Source: Clostridium sp. E02 (GTDB taxonomy: Bacteria; Bacillota; Clostridia; Lachnospirales; Lachnospiraceae). From it: 64,000 nucleotides of DNA. The position numbers and the translations under genes were made by a program. Location: NCBI RefSeq assembly GCF_003833015.1, contig NZ_RJLQ01000009.1, forward strand, positions 1 through 64,000, read 5' to 3'. Numbering within the stretch: position 1 is the first letter of the stretch; every line of letters starts with the position of its first letter. Positions 8,784 through 17,602 of the stretch are shown here, in pieces. The notes beneath the pieces are model-generated. The model was not told the origin of the DNA. It was given only the letters and a program-made list of their open reading frames with translations, and ran no database searches.

Positions 8784-8815
8784 TTGTTTCTTTTTTTGGT
8801 AAAATAATGTATAAT
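8784..8815 (+). promoter_or_regulatory. Probable promoter of the Asp23-yloV-recG cluster
   Basis: A perfect TATAAT lies at 8810-8815, 33 bases before the Asp23 start. The -35 is weak: TTGTTT at 8784 is 20 bases upstream, TTTCTT at 8787 is 17. Confidence 0.5.
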
Positions 8816-8847
8816 CAAATCAGACAGAAAGAATGGAGGTATAGATT

Positions 8848-9204
8848 ATGAAGGGTTATATAAATAATAAACTGGGCGAAATCCAGGTAAGCCCCGATGT
8901 TATCGCCATGTATGCCGGTACTACGGCAGTAGAATGCTTTGGTATTGTCGGTATGGCGGCTGTCAGTATGAAAGATGGACTCGTAAAGCTCTTAAAACGG
9001 GAAGGACTGACTCACGGAATTAATGTGAACATACAGGACAACCATATCATTATTGATTTCCATGTGATTGTAGCATATGGGATTAGTATTTCTGCAGTAG
9101 CTGATAATTTGATTGAGAATGTAAAATACAAGGTAGAAGAATTCACAGGCATGACGGTAGATAAAATTAACATCTTTGTCGAAGGCGTAAGAGTGATTGA
9201 TTAA
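8848..9204 (+). CDS. yloU: Asp23/Gls24 family protein (YloU-like)
   Basis: This is a 118-residue Asp23/Gls24 protein. It contains GYINNKLGEIQVSPDVIAMY at the N-terminus and an alternating hydrophobic core (HIIIDFHVIVAYG) with the closing NIFVEGVRV. Such proteins are associated with the cell envelope or with control of fatty acid kinase; the adjacent DAK2 gene fits that pairing. AATGGAGGT precedes the ATG. The order rpmB / yloU-yloV / recG matches Bacillus. Confidence 0.93.
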   Translation: MKGYINNKLGEIQVSPDVIAMYAGTTAVECFGIVGMAAVSMKDGLVKLLKREGLTHGINVNIQDNHIIIDFHVIVAYGISISAVADNLIENVKYKVEEFTGMTVDKINIFVEGVRVID

Positions 9205-9218
9205 GGAGGACATTACCC

Positions 9219-10901
9219 GTGGGTATGAAGTATATAGATGCTGAAAATCTGCAAAAAGCATTTTTGGCAGGTGCAAAAGGACTGGAAGCAAAAAAAGAAT
9301 GGATTAATGAACTGAATGTGTTTCCCGTTCCGGATGGAGATACTGGAACCAATATGACGATGACCATCATGTCAGCAGCAAAAGAAGTTGCTGCAATTGA
9401 AGTTCCAACCATGGAGAATCTGGCGAAAGCAATTTCCTCTGGTTCATTGAGAGGTGCCAGAGGAAATTCTGGTGTAATCCTATCTCAATTATTCCGGGGA
9501 TTCACAAAAGAAATCGAAGCGCACGAAAAAGTGACGGTTACCATATTGGCAAACTCATTTGTCAGAGCTACAGAGACAGCCTATAAGGCGGTTATGAAGC
9601 CCAAAGAGGGTACAATTCTTACGGTAGCTAAGGGAATGGCAGAAAAAGCGACGGAACTAGTTACAGAGATAGACGATATCATCGAATTTTCAAAGCAGGT
9701 GATCGAATACGGAGACTATGTATTAAGTCAGACCCCAGAGATGCTTCCAGTTTTAAAACAGGCAGGTGTGGTTGATTCCGGTGGTCAGGGACTGATGCAG
9801 GTTATGAAAGGCGCATTTGATGCTTTGACAGGAAAAAAAGTGAATTTTACCGTAGAAGCTGCTGGTGGATTCGTTCATTCTGGTCTGGAAGGCATAAAGC
9901 TGGAAGATATAGAGATTAAATTTGGTTATTGTACTGAATTTATTGTTAATCTTGAGAATTCGTATAATGAAAAGATGGAGCAGGAATTTAAAGGCTTTTT
10001 AGAATCCATTGGGGATTCCATTGTAGTGGTTTCCGATGAAGATCTGATTAAAGTTCATGTTCATACCAATGATCCGGGATTAGCAATTCAGAAGGCACTT
10101 ACGTATGGTTCTCTTTCTCGTATGAAGATTGATAATATGAGGGAAGAACATCAGGAAAAACTAATCAAAGAGTCCGAGAAACTAGCTGCGCAGCAAAAGG
10201 CTGAAAGGGACCAAGAGAATATAAATGAGCAAGAACCAAGAAAAACATGTGGTTTTATTTCCGTTTCAGCAGGGGAAGGCCTTGATGAAATTTTCCGTGG
10301 AATCGGTGCAGATTACCTTATAGAAGGCGGTCAGACCATGAACCCTAGTACGGAGGATATGTTAAATGCCATTGAACGGGTGAATGCTGATACCATATAC
10401 ATCTTCCCGAATAATAAAAATATTATACTAGCTGCAGAACAAGCTAGAAGCTTGGTGGAAGATAAAAAGGTTATTGTCATACCTTCCAAAACAATCCCCC
10501 AGGGAATTACCGCTATTATTAACTTTACTCCTGATTTATCACCGGAGGACAACGAAACTTTTATGACACAAGAGATGTCACGGGTAAAGACAGGTCAAGT
10601 TACGTATGCGGTTCGCAATACCATGATTGATGATCATAAGATCCAGGAAGGCAACATCATGGTTTTAGGAGATGATGGAATTCTTGCGGTTGGTGATGAA
10701 CTGGAAGCCACCGTAATAAAATCTCTGGAATCTATGATAGAAGAAGACTCTGAATTAATCACGATCTATTATGGAAAAGATGTAAGTGAAGAAGATGCTG
10801 TGAAGGTGAAAGAGAAGGCAGAAGAGAAATTTCAGGATTGTGAGATTGAACTTCATGCTGGAGGACAGCCGATTTATTATTATTTAATATCGGTAGAATA
10901 A
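9219..10901 (+). CDS. yloV: DAK2 domain protein YloV (fatty acid kinase FakA-like)
   Basis: This 560-residue protein has an N-terminal DAK2 domain (about 1-200) with NVFPVPDGDTGTNM and SGSLRGARGNSGVILSQ, the phosphoryl-transfer loops of the dihydroxyacetone kinase fold, and a C-terminal FakA-type region (about 340-560). FakA phosphorylates fatty acids delivered by a DegV-like FakB; no FakB gene is in the window. The GTG at 9219 is chosen because AAGGAGG is nine bases upstream; the ATG at 9225 is the alternative. Confidence 0.92.
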   Translation: MGMKYIDAENLQKAFLAGAKGLEAKKEWINELNVFPVPDGDTGTNMTMTIMSAAKEVAAIEVPTMENLAKAISSGSLRGARGNSGVILSQLFRGFTKEIEAHEKVTVTILANSFVRATETAYKAVMKPKEGTILTVAKGMAEKATELVTEIDDIIEFSKQVIEYGDYVLSQTPEMLPVLKQAGVVDSGGQGLMQVMKGAFDALTGKKVNFTVEAAGGFVHSGLEGIKLEDIEIKFGYCTEFIVNLENSYNEKMEQEFKGFLESIGDSIVVVSDEDLIKVHVHTNDPGLAIQKALTYGSLSRMKIDNMREEHQEKLIKESEKLAAQQKAERDQENINEQEPRKTCGFISVSAGEGLDEIFRGIGADYLIEGGQTMNPSTEDMLNAIERVNADTIYIFPNNKNIILAAEQARSLVEDKKVIVIPSKTIPQGITAIINFTPDLSPEDNETFMTQEMSRVKTGQVTYAVRNTMIDDHKIQEGNIMVLGDDGILAVGDELEATVIKSLESMIEEDSELITIYYGKDVSEEDAVKVKEKAEEKFQDCEIELHAGGQPIYYYLISVE

Positions 10902-10926
10902 TAAGAAGCCAGATGGTTTCTTTGTT

Positions 10927-10960
10927 CCGGGCAGACAGTACTTCGTTTGCCCGGTTTTTA
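10927..10960 (+). terminator. Intrinsic terminator between yloV and recG
   Basis: CCGGGCA (10927-10933) pairs perfectly with TGCCCGG (10948-10954), followed by TTTTTA. recG begins 25 bases later, so it depends on read-through or on a promoter I could not identify. Confidence 0.75.
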
Positions 10961-10984
10961 TATAACAGGGGGTAAAGTCGATTG

Positions 10985-13036
10985 ATGAATCAGGAACCCA
11001 TAGAAACCTTAAAAGGAATTGGAGAGAAAACAGGAAAACTCTTAGGAAAGTTGGGGATCCGGACCGTAGATGATCTTCTGGAGTATTATCCAAGGGCATA
11101 TGATATCTATGAAGAACCCTCTCTAATTGGAGATTTGAATCCCGAAACGATTATGTCGGTAGCAGGTCTGCTTCTTAAAACTCCATCTGTCAAACGATAC
11201 AATCGAATTCAGGTTATAACAACGTCGTTAAAGGACACGACTGGGACATTGCAGCTTACTTGGTACAACATGCCATATCTTCATTCTACCTTAAAAGCCG
11301 GTACGCGTTTGGTATTTCGAGGTAAGGTTGTGAAAAAGAGCGGCCGGCTTTTGATGGAACAACCAGAAGTTTATACGGTGGAGGCTTATGAGCAGCTTGT
11401 TGATTCCATGCAGCCGATTTATGGACAAACAAAAGGATTAAGTAACAAAACCATTGTACGTGCCCAGAAGCAGGCGTTAAGCATTCGTCGTTTGAAAAAA
11501 GAATATCTGCCTCCTGAGTTAAGAAAAAAGCTAGAATTATCTGAGTATAATTTTGCAATGGACCATATCCATTTTCCAGAAAATAAAGAACAACTTTTGT
11601 TTGCAAGAAAACGGCTTGTATTTGATGAATTTTTCTTTTTTCTACTTGCCGTTAAATATTTAAAAGAGAAAAAAGAAGACCATCTAAGCACTTATAGAAT
11701 CCAGCCTTCCCCAGAGGTGGAATCCTTAAAAAATCATCTGCCGTATAAGCTTACCACTGCTCAGGAAAAGGTTTATGGTGAAATTAACTCGGATCTGTTC
11801 CATGGACAGATTATGAACCGGCTGATTCAGGGAGACGTAGGTTCCGGTAAAACGATTCTAGCCATTCTTGCTCTTTTGCAGGTTGCATATAATGGATATC
11901 AAGGAGCATTGATGGTACCAACAGAGGTGTTGGCAAAGCAGCATTTCGAATCATTGTTTGAACTTTTTAAACAACAAGACATAAACAAAACTGCAATTTT
12001 ATTAACTGGTTCCATGACAGCAAAGGAAAAAAGAATTGCTTATGAGAAAATCGGCTCTCACGAAGTGGATATCATTATAGGAACCCATGCGCTGATTCAG
12101 GAAAAGGTTGTATATGATAATCTGGCACTTATTATTACAGATGAGCAGCACCGGTTTGGTGTTGGGCAGAGGGAGATGCTTTCAAAGAAAGGGAAGGAAC
12201 CTCATGTTTTAGTTATGAGTGCGACTCCTATCCCAAGAACCCTAGCCATTATTTTGTATGGTGATTTGGACATATCCGTCATTGATGAGATGCCAGCCAA
12301 CCGACTTCCCATAAAAAATTGCGTTGTAGATACTGCATACCGGAAAAAGGCATATGAATTTATTCAAAAAGAGGTCTACGATGGTCGTCAGGCATATGTG
12401 ATCTGTCCTATGGTGGAAGCCAGTGAGATGATTGAGGCAGAGAACGTAACGGATTATACAAAAAAACTAAAAAAAGAACTTCCGGATTGTTTGGTAGAAT
12501 CACTTCATGGCAGAATGAAAGCAAAAGAAAAAAACCGCATTATGGAGCGATTTGCATCGGGAGAAATCGATGTACTTGTTTCCACGACTGTAATCGAAGT
12601 AGGGGTCAATGTACCAAATGCCACCGTAATGATGATTGAAAATGCAGAACGGTTTGGTTTAGCACAGCTACATCAGTTAAGGGGAAGGGTCGGCAGAGGG
12701 AAACATCAGTCGTACTGTATCATGGTCAATGGTTCTGCTCAAGATGCAACCATGAAACGGTTGGATATTCTAAACAAATCCAATGATGGTTTCTTTATCG
12801 CTTCCGAGGATCTAAAGCTGCGAGGTCCAGGCGATATTTTCGGGATTCGTCAAAGTGGAGACTTAGAGTTTAAACTTGGAGATATTTTCACGGATGCGAA
12901 ATTGCTTCAGACAGCATCGGAGGAAACAAAACAGATATTTGCAGAAGATCCCTTCTTGAAAAAAGAGGATTATAAAGAACTTAGTAAAAAGCTTCAGGAA
13001 TATTTAACGAAAAGTTATGATAAATTAAGTCTGTAA
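10985..13036 (+). CDS. recG: ATP-dependent DNA helicase RecG
   Basis: This 683-residue helicase remodels stalled replication forks and branched DNA. The wedge/OB domain (about 1-230) is followed by helicase motifs: Walker A GDVGSGKT, the DEQHRFGVGQRE box (motif II and after), MSATPIPRTLA (motif III) and the conserved GRVGRGKHQSYC near the C-terminus. AGGGGG is 12 bases before the ATG at 10985; a TTG at 10982 is the other option. Length is normal. Confidence 0.96.
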   Translation: MNQEPIETLKGIGEKTGKLLGKLGIRTVDDLLEYYPRAYDIYEEPSLIGDLNPETIMSVAGLLLKTPSVKRYNRIQVITTSLKDTTGTLQLTWYNMPYLHSTLKAGTRLVFRGKVVKKSGRLLMEQPEVYTVEAYEQLVDSMQPIYGQTKGLSNKTIVRAQKQALSIRRLKKEYLPPELRKKLELSEYNFAMDHIHFPENKEQLLFARKRLVFDEFFFFLLAVKYLKEKKEDHLSTYRIQPSPEVESLKNHLPYKLTTAQEKVYGEINSDLFHGQIMNRLIQGDVGSGKTILAILALLQVAYNGYQGALMVPTEVLAKQHFESLFELFKQQDINKTAILLTGSMTAKEKRIAYEKIGSHEVDIIIGTHALIQEKVVYDNLALIITDEQHRFGVGQREMLSKKGKEPHVLVMSATPIPRTLAIILYGDLDISVIDEMPANRLPIKNCVVDTAYRKKAYEFIQKEVYDGRQAYVICPMVEASEMIEAENVTDYTKKLKKELPDCLVESLHGRMKAKEKNRIMERFASGEIDVLVSTTVIEVGVNVPNATVMMIENAERFGLAQLHQLRGRVGRGKHQSYCIMVNGSAQDATMKRLDILNKSNDGFFIASEDLKLRGPGDIFGIRQSGDLEFKLGDIFTDAKLLQTASEETKQIFAEDPFLKKEDYKELSKKLQEYLTKSYDKLSL

Positions 13037-13068
13037 ACCATGCAAGCAACAGCGATAGGGAGGTTATA

Positions 13069-13761
13069 ATGAGTCGAGAAGTTTTGAAAATGGATGCAAA
13101 AGTAGCGATGAGTGCTGCACCTGTAAGTCCGTATATGGTGGCGATTATTCTTGGTGTGATTAATCTTGTTTTTTCCTCAATTCAGTTTTTTCTAGATACA
13201 TGGGAAAGAATACTGACAAACAGCAACGCAGATTTAGCAGAATACAATCAATATTTCATTAGTTTTCTCGTATATATTCTTATTTATTTTATTGTTGAAA
13301 GTATTCTGCAGTATGGATTTCATGTTTTTTGCCTAAAGGTAGCGAACCGAGATGCATCGATGTCGTATGGAGATATATTTTCCGGCGTAAAGTATTTTTT
13401 TAAAGTTATTGGTCTGGCTTTTATGTCTGGTCTGTTTATTGCATTATGGACGCTTCTTTTAATTGTTCCGGGGATTATTGCTACATACCGATATTCACAG
13501 ATATTTTTTATTTTAGCTGAAAACCCAGAAAAAGGAATTTTACAGTGCATTCGAGAAAGCAAGGAAATGATGGTTGGACACAAGTGGGAATACTTTGTAT
13601 TGGAGATGTCATTTATCCTGTGGCATCTGCTGGCACTTGTTACTTGCTTTCTGTCCTACATCTATGTATATCCTTATACGATGGTTACGTTTGCCAATTA
13701 CTACAATCGGATCAAACCTCAAAATAATAGAAAAGAAGAATCTGTGATTTTTGAATCATGA
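13069..13761 (+). CDS. DUF975 family integral membrane protein
   Basis: This 230-residue protein has about five hydrophobic helices (roughly residues 23-42, 65-90, 115-145, 180-205 and 205-215). The motif LLIVPGIIATYRYSQIFFIL and the following ESKEMMVGHKWEYFVL are the hallmark of DUF975 membrane proteins, which have no established function. A GGGAGGT site precedes the start. It follows recG by 32 bases and may be co-transcribed with it. Confidence 0.85.
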   Translation: MSREVLKMDAKVAMSAAPVSPYMVAIILGVINLVFSSIQFFLDTWERILTNSNADLAEYNQYFISFLVYILIYFIVESILQYGFHVFCLKVANRDASMSYGDIFSGVKYFFKVIGLAFMSGLFIALWTLLLIVPGIIATYRYSQIFFILAENPEKGILQCIRESKEMMVGHKWEYFVLEMSFILWHLLALVTCFLSYIYVYPYTMVTFANYYNRIKPQNNRKEESVIFES

Positions 13762-13820
13762 ATTTTTTCAAGGAAGGCATGATATCTAGAAAATAAGTAA
13801 CAATAAAAAGGGAGCAAAAG

Positions 13821-14441
13821 ATGAATTGTATCATAATAGGAATTGCTGGAGGTACTGGATCCGGAAAATCAACCTTCACAAATCGGTTAAAGGAAGCTTT
13901 TTGCGATGATATCGCAGTCCTTTACCACGATAATTATTATAAAAAACAAGATGGAGTTCCATTTGAGGAAAGAAAGAAAATGAATTATGACCATCCGGAA
14001 GCTTTTGAGTCAGAACTTTTGTTGAAGCAGTTAGAGCAATTAAGAGCTGGCAAGTCAGTGGAATGTCCTGTGTATGATTATTCAAATCATAACCGTTCCG
14101 ATCAAGTGGTTAAAGTGGAGCCTAAAAAAGTAATACTGGTAGAAGGGATTCTGGTTTTTTTAGATGATCGATTACGAAATATGTTTGATATAAAAATTTT
14201 TGTAGAGGCAGATGCAGATGAAAGAATCTTGCGCCGCGTGATTCGTGACGTAAAAGAAAGAGGCAGAGATATTGAAGGCGTTGTGGAACAATATTTGACA
14301 ACTGTGAAACCGATGCACTACTTATATGTGGAACCCACGAAGCCTTTGGCAGACGTAATCATTAACAGTGGTATGAATGAAGTGGCATTTCAACTTGTAA
14401 AAACAAACATTGAAAAGATACTAAATATGCCTGAAACTTGA
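13821..14441 (+). CDS. udk: Uridine kinase
   Basis: This 206-residue enzyme phosphorylates uridine and cytidine in pyrimidine salvage. The P-loop GIAGGTGSGKST is at about residues 8-19. The YHDNYYK segment, the FEERKKMNYDHPEAF block that binds nucleoside, and the RVIRDVKERGRDIEGVVEQY lid helix are all present. Length is typical. It looks monocistronic, with 59 bases before it and no clear terminator after it. Confidence 0.96.
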   Translation: MNCIIIGIAGGTGSGKSTFTNRLKEAFCDDIAVLYHDNYYKKQDGVPFEERKKMNYDHPEAFESELLLKQLEQLRAGKSVECPVYDYSNHNRSDQVVKVEPKKVILVEGILVFLDDRLRNMFDIKIFVEADADERILRRVIRDVKERGRDIEGVVEQYLTTVKPMHYLYVEPTKPLADVIINSGMNEVAFQLVKTNIEKILNMPET

Positions 14442-14512
14442 TGTTGGTTAAGAATCTTTATTATGCAGTTAAAGAATTACCTGAATATGACATTTTGAGA
14501 AAAACCTTCTAG

Positions 14513-14540
14513 TGTATTTCGCTCTGATAATGCCATAATA
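14513..14540 (+). promoter_or_regulatory. Possible forespore (sigma-G/F type) promoter of the SASP gene
   Basis: CATAATA (14534-14540) matches a sigma-G type -10, with TGTATT (14513-14518) upstream at a slightly short 15-base spacing. No sigma-A pair is evident. The call rests partly on SASP genes being forespore-expressed. Confidence 0.35.
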
Positions 14541-14618
14541 GGAGTGTAGCACAAAACAAACCATGTAAAAGAAACACAAACACAAACATGGTGAATTGAA
14601 AAAAGGAGGTATTTGATT

Positions 14619-14822
14619 ATGTCAGGAAATACTAACAGCACTAATGTACCAGAGGCAAAAGAGGCATTGAGCCGTTTTAAAATGGAAGTAGCAAATGAAA
14701 TTGGTGTTCCGTTAACAAATGGTTACAACGGAAACTTAACTTCCGCACAGAATGGTTCCGTAGGCGGCTATATGGTTAAAAAGATGATTGAAGCACAGGA
14801 AAGACAGATGGCAGGTAAATAA
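14619..14822 (+). CDS. Alpha/beta-type small acid-soluble spore protein
   Basis: This 67-residue SASP coats and protects spore DNA and is degraded at germination. It shows the paired family motifs ALSRFKMEVANEIGV, which contains the GPR protease site region (FKMEVA), and GSVGGYMVKKMIEAQE. AAAGGAGGT lies eight bases before the ATG at 14619; the upstream TTG at 14613 is not needed. It is monocistronic with its own terminator, good evidence that the host forms endospores. Confidence 0.95.
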   Translation: MSGNTNSTNVPEAKEALSRFKMEVANEIGVPLTNGYNGNLTSAQNGSVGGYMVKKMIEAQERQMAGK

Positions 14823-14839
14823 TCTGTAAAAGAAAAAGT

Positions 14840-14890
14840 GGCTGCAGCTCATAATCAGAAATGATTAGAAAGGGCTGCAGCCCTTTTTTT
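14840..14890 (+). terminator. Strong intrinsic terminator of the SASP gene
   Basis: GGCTGCAGCTC (14840-14850) pairs with GGGCTGCAGCC (14872-14882), one G-U pair, with an inner TAATCA/TGATTA stem. Seven T residues follow at 14884-14890. Confidence 0.9.
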
Positions 14891-14944
14891 ATGTAGGGAA
14901 ACGTATCATGGAAAATGTAATTTACATAGATTTTTAAGATAATG

Positions 14945-14973
14945 TTGTGTAATTGAAAGATTCATACTATAAT
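14945..14973 (+). promoter_or_regulatory. Sigma-A promoter of rsmD-coaD
   Basis: TTGTGT (14945-14950), a 17-base spacer and TATAAT (14968-14973), 31 bases before the rsmD start. Confidence 0.6.
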
Positions 14974-15004
14974 AATATGGAATAATAATGTGAGGAAACT
15001 ATTT

Positions 15005-15556
15005 ATGAGAGTAATTGCCGGTAAAGCCAAAAGGCTTATTTTAAAGACAATAGAAGGACATGAAACCAGACCTACAACAGATCGGGTAAAAGAAACGTTA
15101 TTTAATATGATTGATGCACAGATGCCTGGTTGTAATTTTTTAGACCTGTTTTCTGGGAGTGGAGGAATTGGGATTGAAGCTTTAAGCCGTGGGGCGGAGC
15201 TTGCGGTTTTGATTGAACAAAATCCAAAAGCAGCAGAATGCATTCGGAAAAATCTAGAAACCACCAGACTTGCGGACGATGCAATCGTTCTAAATTGCGA
15301 TGTATTGACCGGTCTAAAGAGATTAGAAGAAAAAAAATATGTGTTTGATGTGATATTTATGGATCCTCCGTATCGCATGGAATGGGAGAAACGCATCCTT
15401 GAACATCTGGTTCTTTCTTCTATTATGAATGAACATACGATGATAATCATAGAAGCGTCTCTTGATACAGATTTTTCCTATCTGGAGTCAATGGGATTTT
15501 CGATCCAAAGAGAAAAAAAATATAAGACAAATAAACATATTTTTGTGAAACAATAG
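15005..15556 (+). CDS. rsmD: 16S rRNA (guanine(966)-N2)-methyltransferase RsmD
   Basis: This 183-residue methyltransferase modifies G966 of 16S rRNA. The N-terminal MRVIAGKAKR and TRPTTDRVKETLFN blocks, the SAM-binding loop FLDLFSGSGGIGIEALSRG and the catalytic motif DPPY are all present. The ATG at 15005 is nine bases after GAGG; a GTG at 14990 would add five residues without a site. It precedes coaD, the ylbH-ylbI order of Bacillus. Confidence 0.95.
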   Translation: MRVIAGKAKRLILKTIEGHETRPTTDRVKETLFNMIDAQMPGCNFLDLFSGSGGIGIEALSRGAELAVLIEQNPKAAECIRKNLETTRLADDAIVLNCDVLTGLKRLEEKKYVFDVIFMDPPYRMEWEKRILEHLVLSSIMNEHTMIIIEASLDTDFSYLESMGFSIQREKKYKTNKHIFVKQ

Positions 15557-15577
15557 AGAAGAAAGAAGATGATTCAT

Positions 15578-16072
15578 ATGAAAAAAGCGGTATATCCAGG
15601 AAGTTTTGATCCAGTGACATTTGGACATTTGGATATTATTGAACGATCTGCTCAGATGTCGGATCATTTGATCTTAGCAGTTTTAAATAATAATTCTAAA
15701 ACTCCGTTGTTTTCTGTAGAAGAACGTGTTAATATGTTAAAGAACATAACCAGAGAATGGCCCAACGTGGAAGTGAAATCGTTTGGTGGTTTGCTGGTGG
15801 ATTTTGTACGAGCCAATCAGGCAGATGTTGTGATACGCGGGCTTCGCGCTGTGACAGATTTTGAATATGAGATGCAGATTGCACAGACGAATCGGGTGAT
15901 TGCACCAGAAGTCGATACTGTGTTTTTGACGACGAATTTGAAATATTCTTACTTGAGTTCCAGTATTGTGAAGGAAATAGCCGCTTATGGCGGAGAGATA
16001 AACGCATTTGTACCAGAGGTCATTGCGGAAATTATACAAAAAAAAATGGAAGATAGAAAGAAAGAAGAGTAA
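15578..16072 (+). CDS. coaD: Phosphopantetheine adenylyltransferase
   Basis: CoaD joins 4-phosphopantetheine and ATP to dephospho-CoA, the penultimate step of CoA synthesis. The 164-residue protein carries the nucleotidyltransferase motif [14 protein letters not shown] (with the GH pair), the [12 protein letters not shown] substrate loop and the [13 protein letters not shown] motif. An in-frame ATG three codons upstream (15569) is an alternative start. It lies 21 bases after rsmD. Confidence 0.96.
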   Translation: MKKAVYPGSFDPVTFGHLDIIERSAQMSDHLILAVLNNNSKTPLFSVEERVNMLKNITREWPNVEVKSFGGLLVDFVRANQADVVIRGLRAVTDFEYEMQIAQTNRVIAPEVDTVFLTTNLKYSYLSSSIVKEIAAYGGEINAFVPEVIAEIIQKKMEDRKKEE

Positions 16073-16086
16073 GGAGTGTTCGTATT

Positions 16087-16668
16087 ATGATGAGCAGAAT
16101 TGAACAGTTAATCGGTGAAATCGAAGAATATATTGACAGTTGTAAGTACCAGCCTCTTTCTAACAGTAAGATTGTGGTTAACCGAGATGAACTGGAAGAA
16201 TTATTGGTGGAGTTAAGACTTCGTATACCAGATGAGATTAAGCAGTATCAGAAGATTATCAGCAACCGGGATGCGATATTAAATGAAGCACGCCAGCAGG
16301 CGGATTCTATTCTTGTACAGGCTAATGCGCAGACCAACGAATTGGTGAATGAGCATGAAATCATGCAAAAAGCATATGCCCAAGCCAATGAAATCGTGGA
16401 GCAGGCAGGTATTCAGGGACAGCAAATTGTAGAAAAAGCAGTAGCGGATGCCAATGGAATCAGACAGAGTTCGGTGCAATATACCGATGAGATGTTAAAA
16501 AGTCTTCAAACCATAGTGAGTCATTCGATGGAAGGAGCGCAAGGACGGTTTGATGCATTTATGACTTCTATGCAATCGAGTTATGATATTGTTTCCTCCA
16601 ATCGTCAGGAGTTAACGGGCGCGGTTATGCAGCAGCAAGGAGTGCCTGAAAACGGGCCAACAGAATAA
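16087..16668 (+). CDS. Coiled-coil protein (V-ATPase subunit H / DivIVA-like helix)
   Basis: This 193-residue, nearly all-helical protein has a central heptad-patterned region (about residues 60-140) rich in Ala, Gln and Glu, with repeats like NEARQQADSILVQANAQTNE and VEKAVADANG. Clostridial homologues are often labelled ATPase or V-type subunit H-like; that label reflects coiled-coil similarity only. It starts 14 bases after coaD and is probably in the same operon. Its last 44 bases overlap the end of the convergent ylbJ gene. Confidence 0.8.
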   Translation: MMSRIEQLIGEIEEYIDSCKYQPLSNSKIVVNRDELEELLVELRLRIPDEIKQYQKIISNRDAILNEARQQADSILVQANAQTNELVNEHEIMQKAYAQANEIVEQAGIQGQQIVEKAVADANGIRQSSVQYTDEMLKSLQTIVSHSMEGAQGRFDAFMTSMQSSYDIVSSNRQELTGAVMQQQGVPENGPTE

Positions 16669-17551
16669 ACAGGATGATTGTCAGGAGGGTGTGAAACACT
16701 TTCCATGCTACATAGTGCCGGATGGATAATCCGGCATTTTTTATAACACTCTTTGTCTGAAAGATTCCGGACAATCCGCCAAAGGCAGCTGCGGCACAAA
16801 TCCAAAGTCCGCCAGCTAGATCAGGCAGGGTTTTGGAGATCGCTTTGATTCCCGTTGTAATTTCTACAAATCCAAGAAGAATTCCCTTGACTCTAGGTAG
16901 GTTTAAAGGAAGTTTTGTAATGGATAAAGCAAGAATGGAAAAAAGCATAATATAGCCGCCGATTTTGACCATAACTTCACAGGAATCCATAAGACTGTCA
17001 TCAAAAGATGGAACGCTCTCTTTTTTGACAGACAGAGAATGAAATGGTTTATCGATTCCATAAAAAGCTCTGGCGGCTATAGAAATCAGAAAGATAGGCA
17101 TATATAAGCTAAAAAATAGAACCCAGACTGGTACGGATTTCGGAAGGGCGACAGCAGCATAGCCTAAGAGAAACATAGGGCTTGGATGATTACAGATCGC
17201 CAGCAGATAATTTCCTTCTTTTTCAGAGATTCGTTCGCTGTCTAGAAAGTTGTTACAAGTTTTTGCACCCATCGGATAACCACAGAGTAGTCCGGAGATA
17301 AAAGTATAACTGCCGGCATCCGATAAAAAGAAAAAGCGACGAAGAATTATTTGAAATGGAAAAATTAAAAGATGAATGGCATCTAACGAAACAATGGCAC
17401 TAGAACAGACCATAAAGGGCAAAAGTGTGGGGATGATAACGGATCCCCATAGAACCAGTCCATTTTTCGCACCCTCATATGCTGTTTTGTGAAAAAGCAA
17501 CAGTAGAAGTAACGTGACGATGGAAAGCAGTCGGAATAAGGATTTTTTCAT
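16625..17551 (-). CDS. ylbJ: Sporulation integral membrane protein YlbJ
   Basis: This 308-residue protein has about eight membrane helices and gate-type (nucleoside-recognition) motifs, including SGLLCGYPMGAKTC and AICNHPSPMFLLGYAAVALP, typical of YlbJ, a sporulation membrane protein. The start at 17551 (MKKSLFRLL) has an AGGTG site; upstream codons to 17647 encode an unlikely Asn/His-rich extension that overlaps the divergent M23 gene. In Bacillus ylbJ follows coaD on the same strand; here it is inverted and its end overlaps the coiled-coil gene by 44 bases. Confidence 0.9.
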   Translation of the reverse strand: MKKSLFRLLSIVTLLLLLLFHKTAYEGAKNGLVLWGSVIIPTLLPFMVCSSAIVSLDAIHLLIFPFQIILRRFFFLSDAGSYTFISGLLCGYPMGAKTCNNFLDSERISEKEGNYLLAICNHPSPMFLLGYAAVALPKSVPVWVLFFSLYMPIFLISIAARAFYGIDKPFHSLSVKKESVPSFDDSLMDSCEVMVKIGGYIMLFSILALSITKLPLNLPRVKGILLGFVEITTGIKAISKTLPDLAGGLWICAAAAFGGLSGIFQTKSVIKNAGLSIRHYVAWKVFHTLLTIILFILLARFQALLAAA

Positions 17552-17602
17552 GTGCACCTGAATAGATTGTTTTATACAATTATATGAAAAGGGTGGATTG
17601 AT

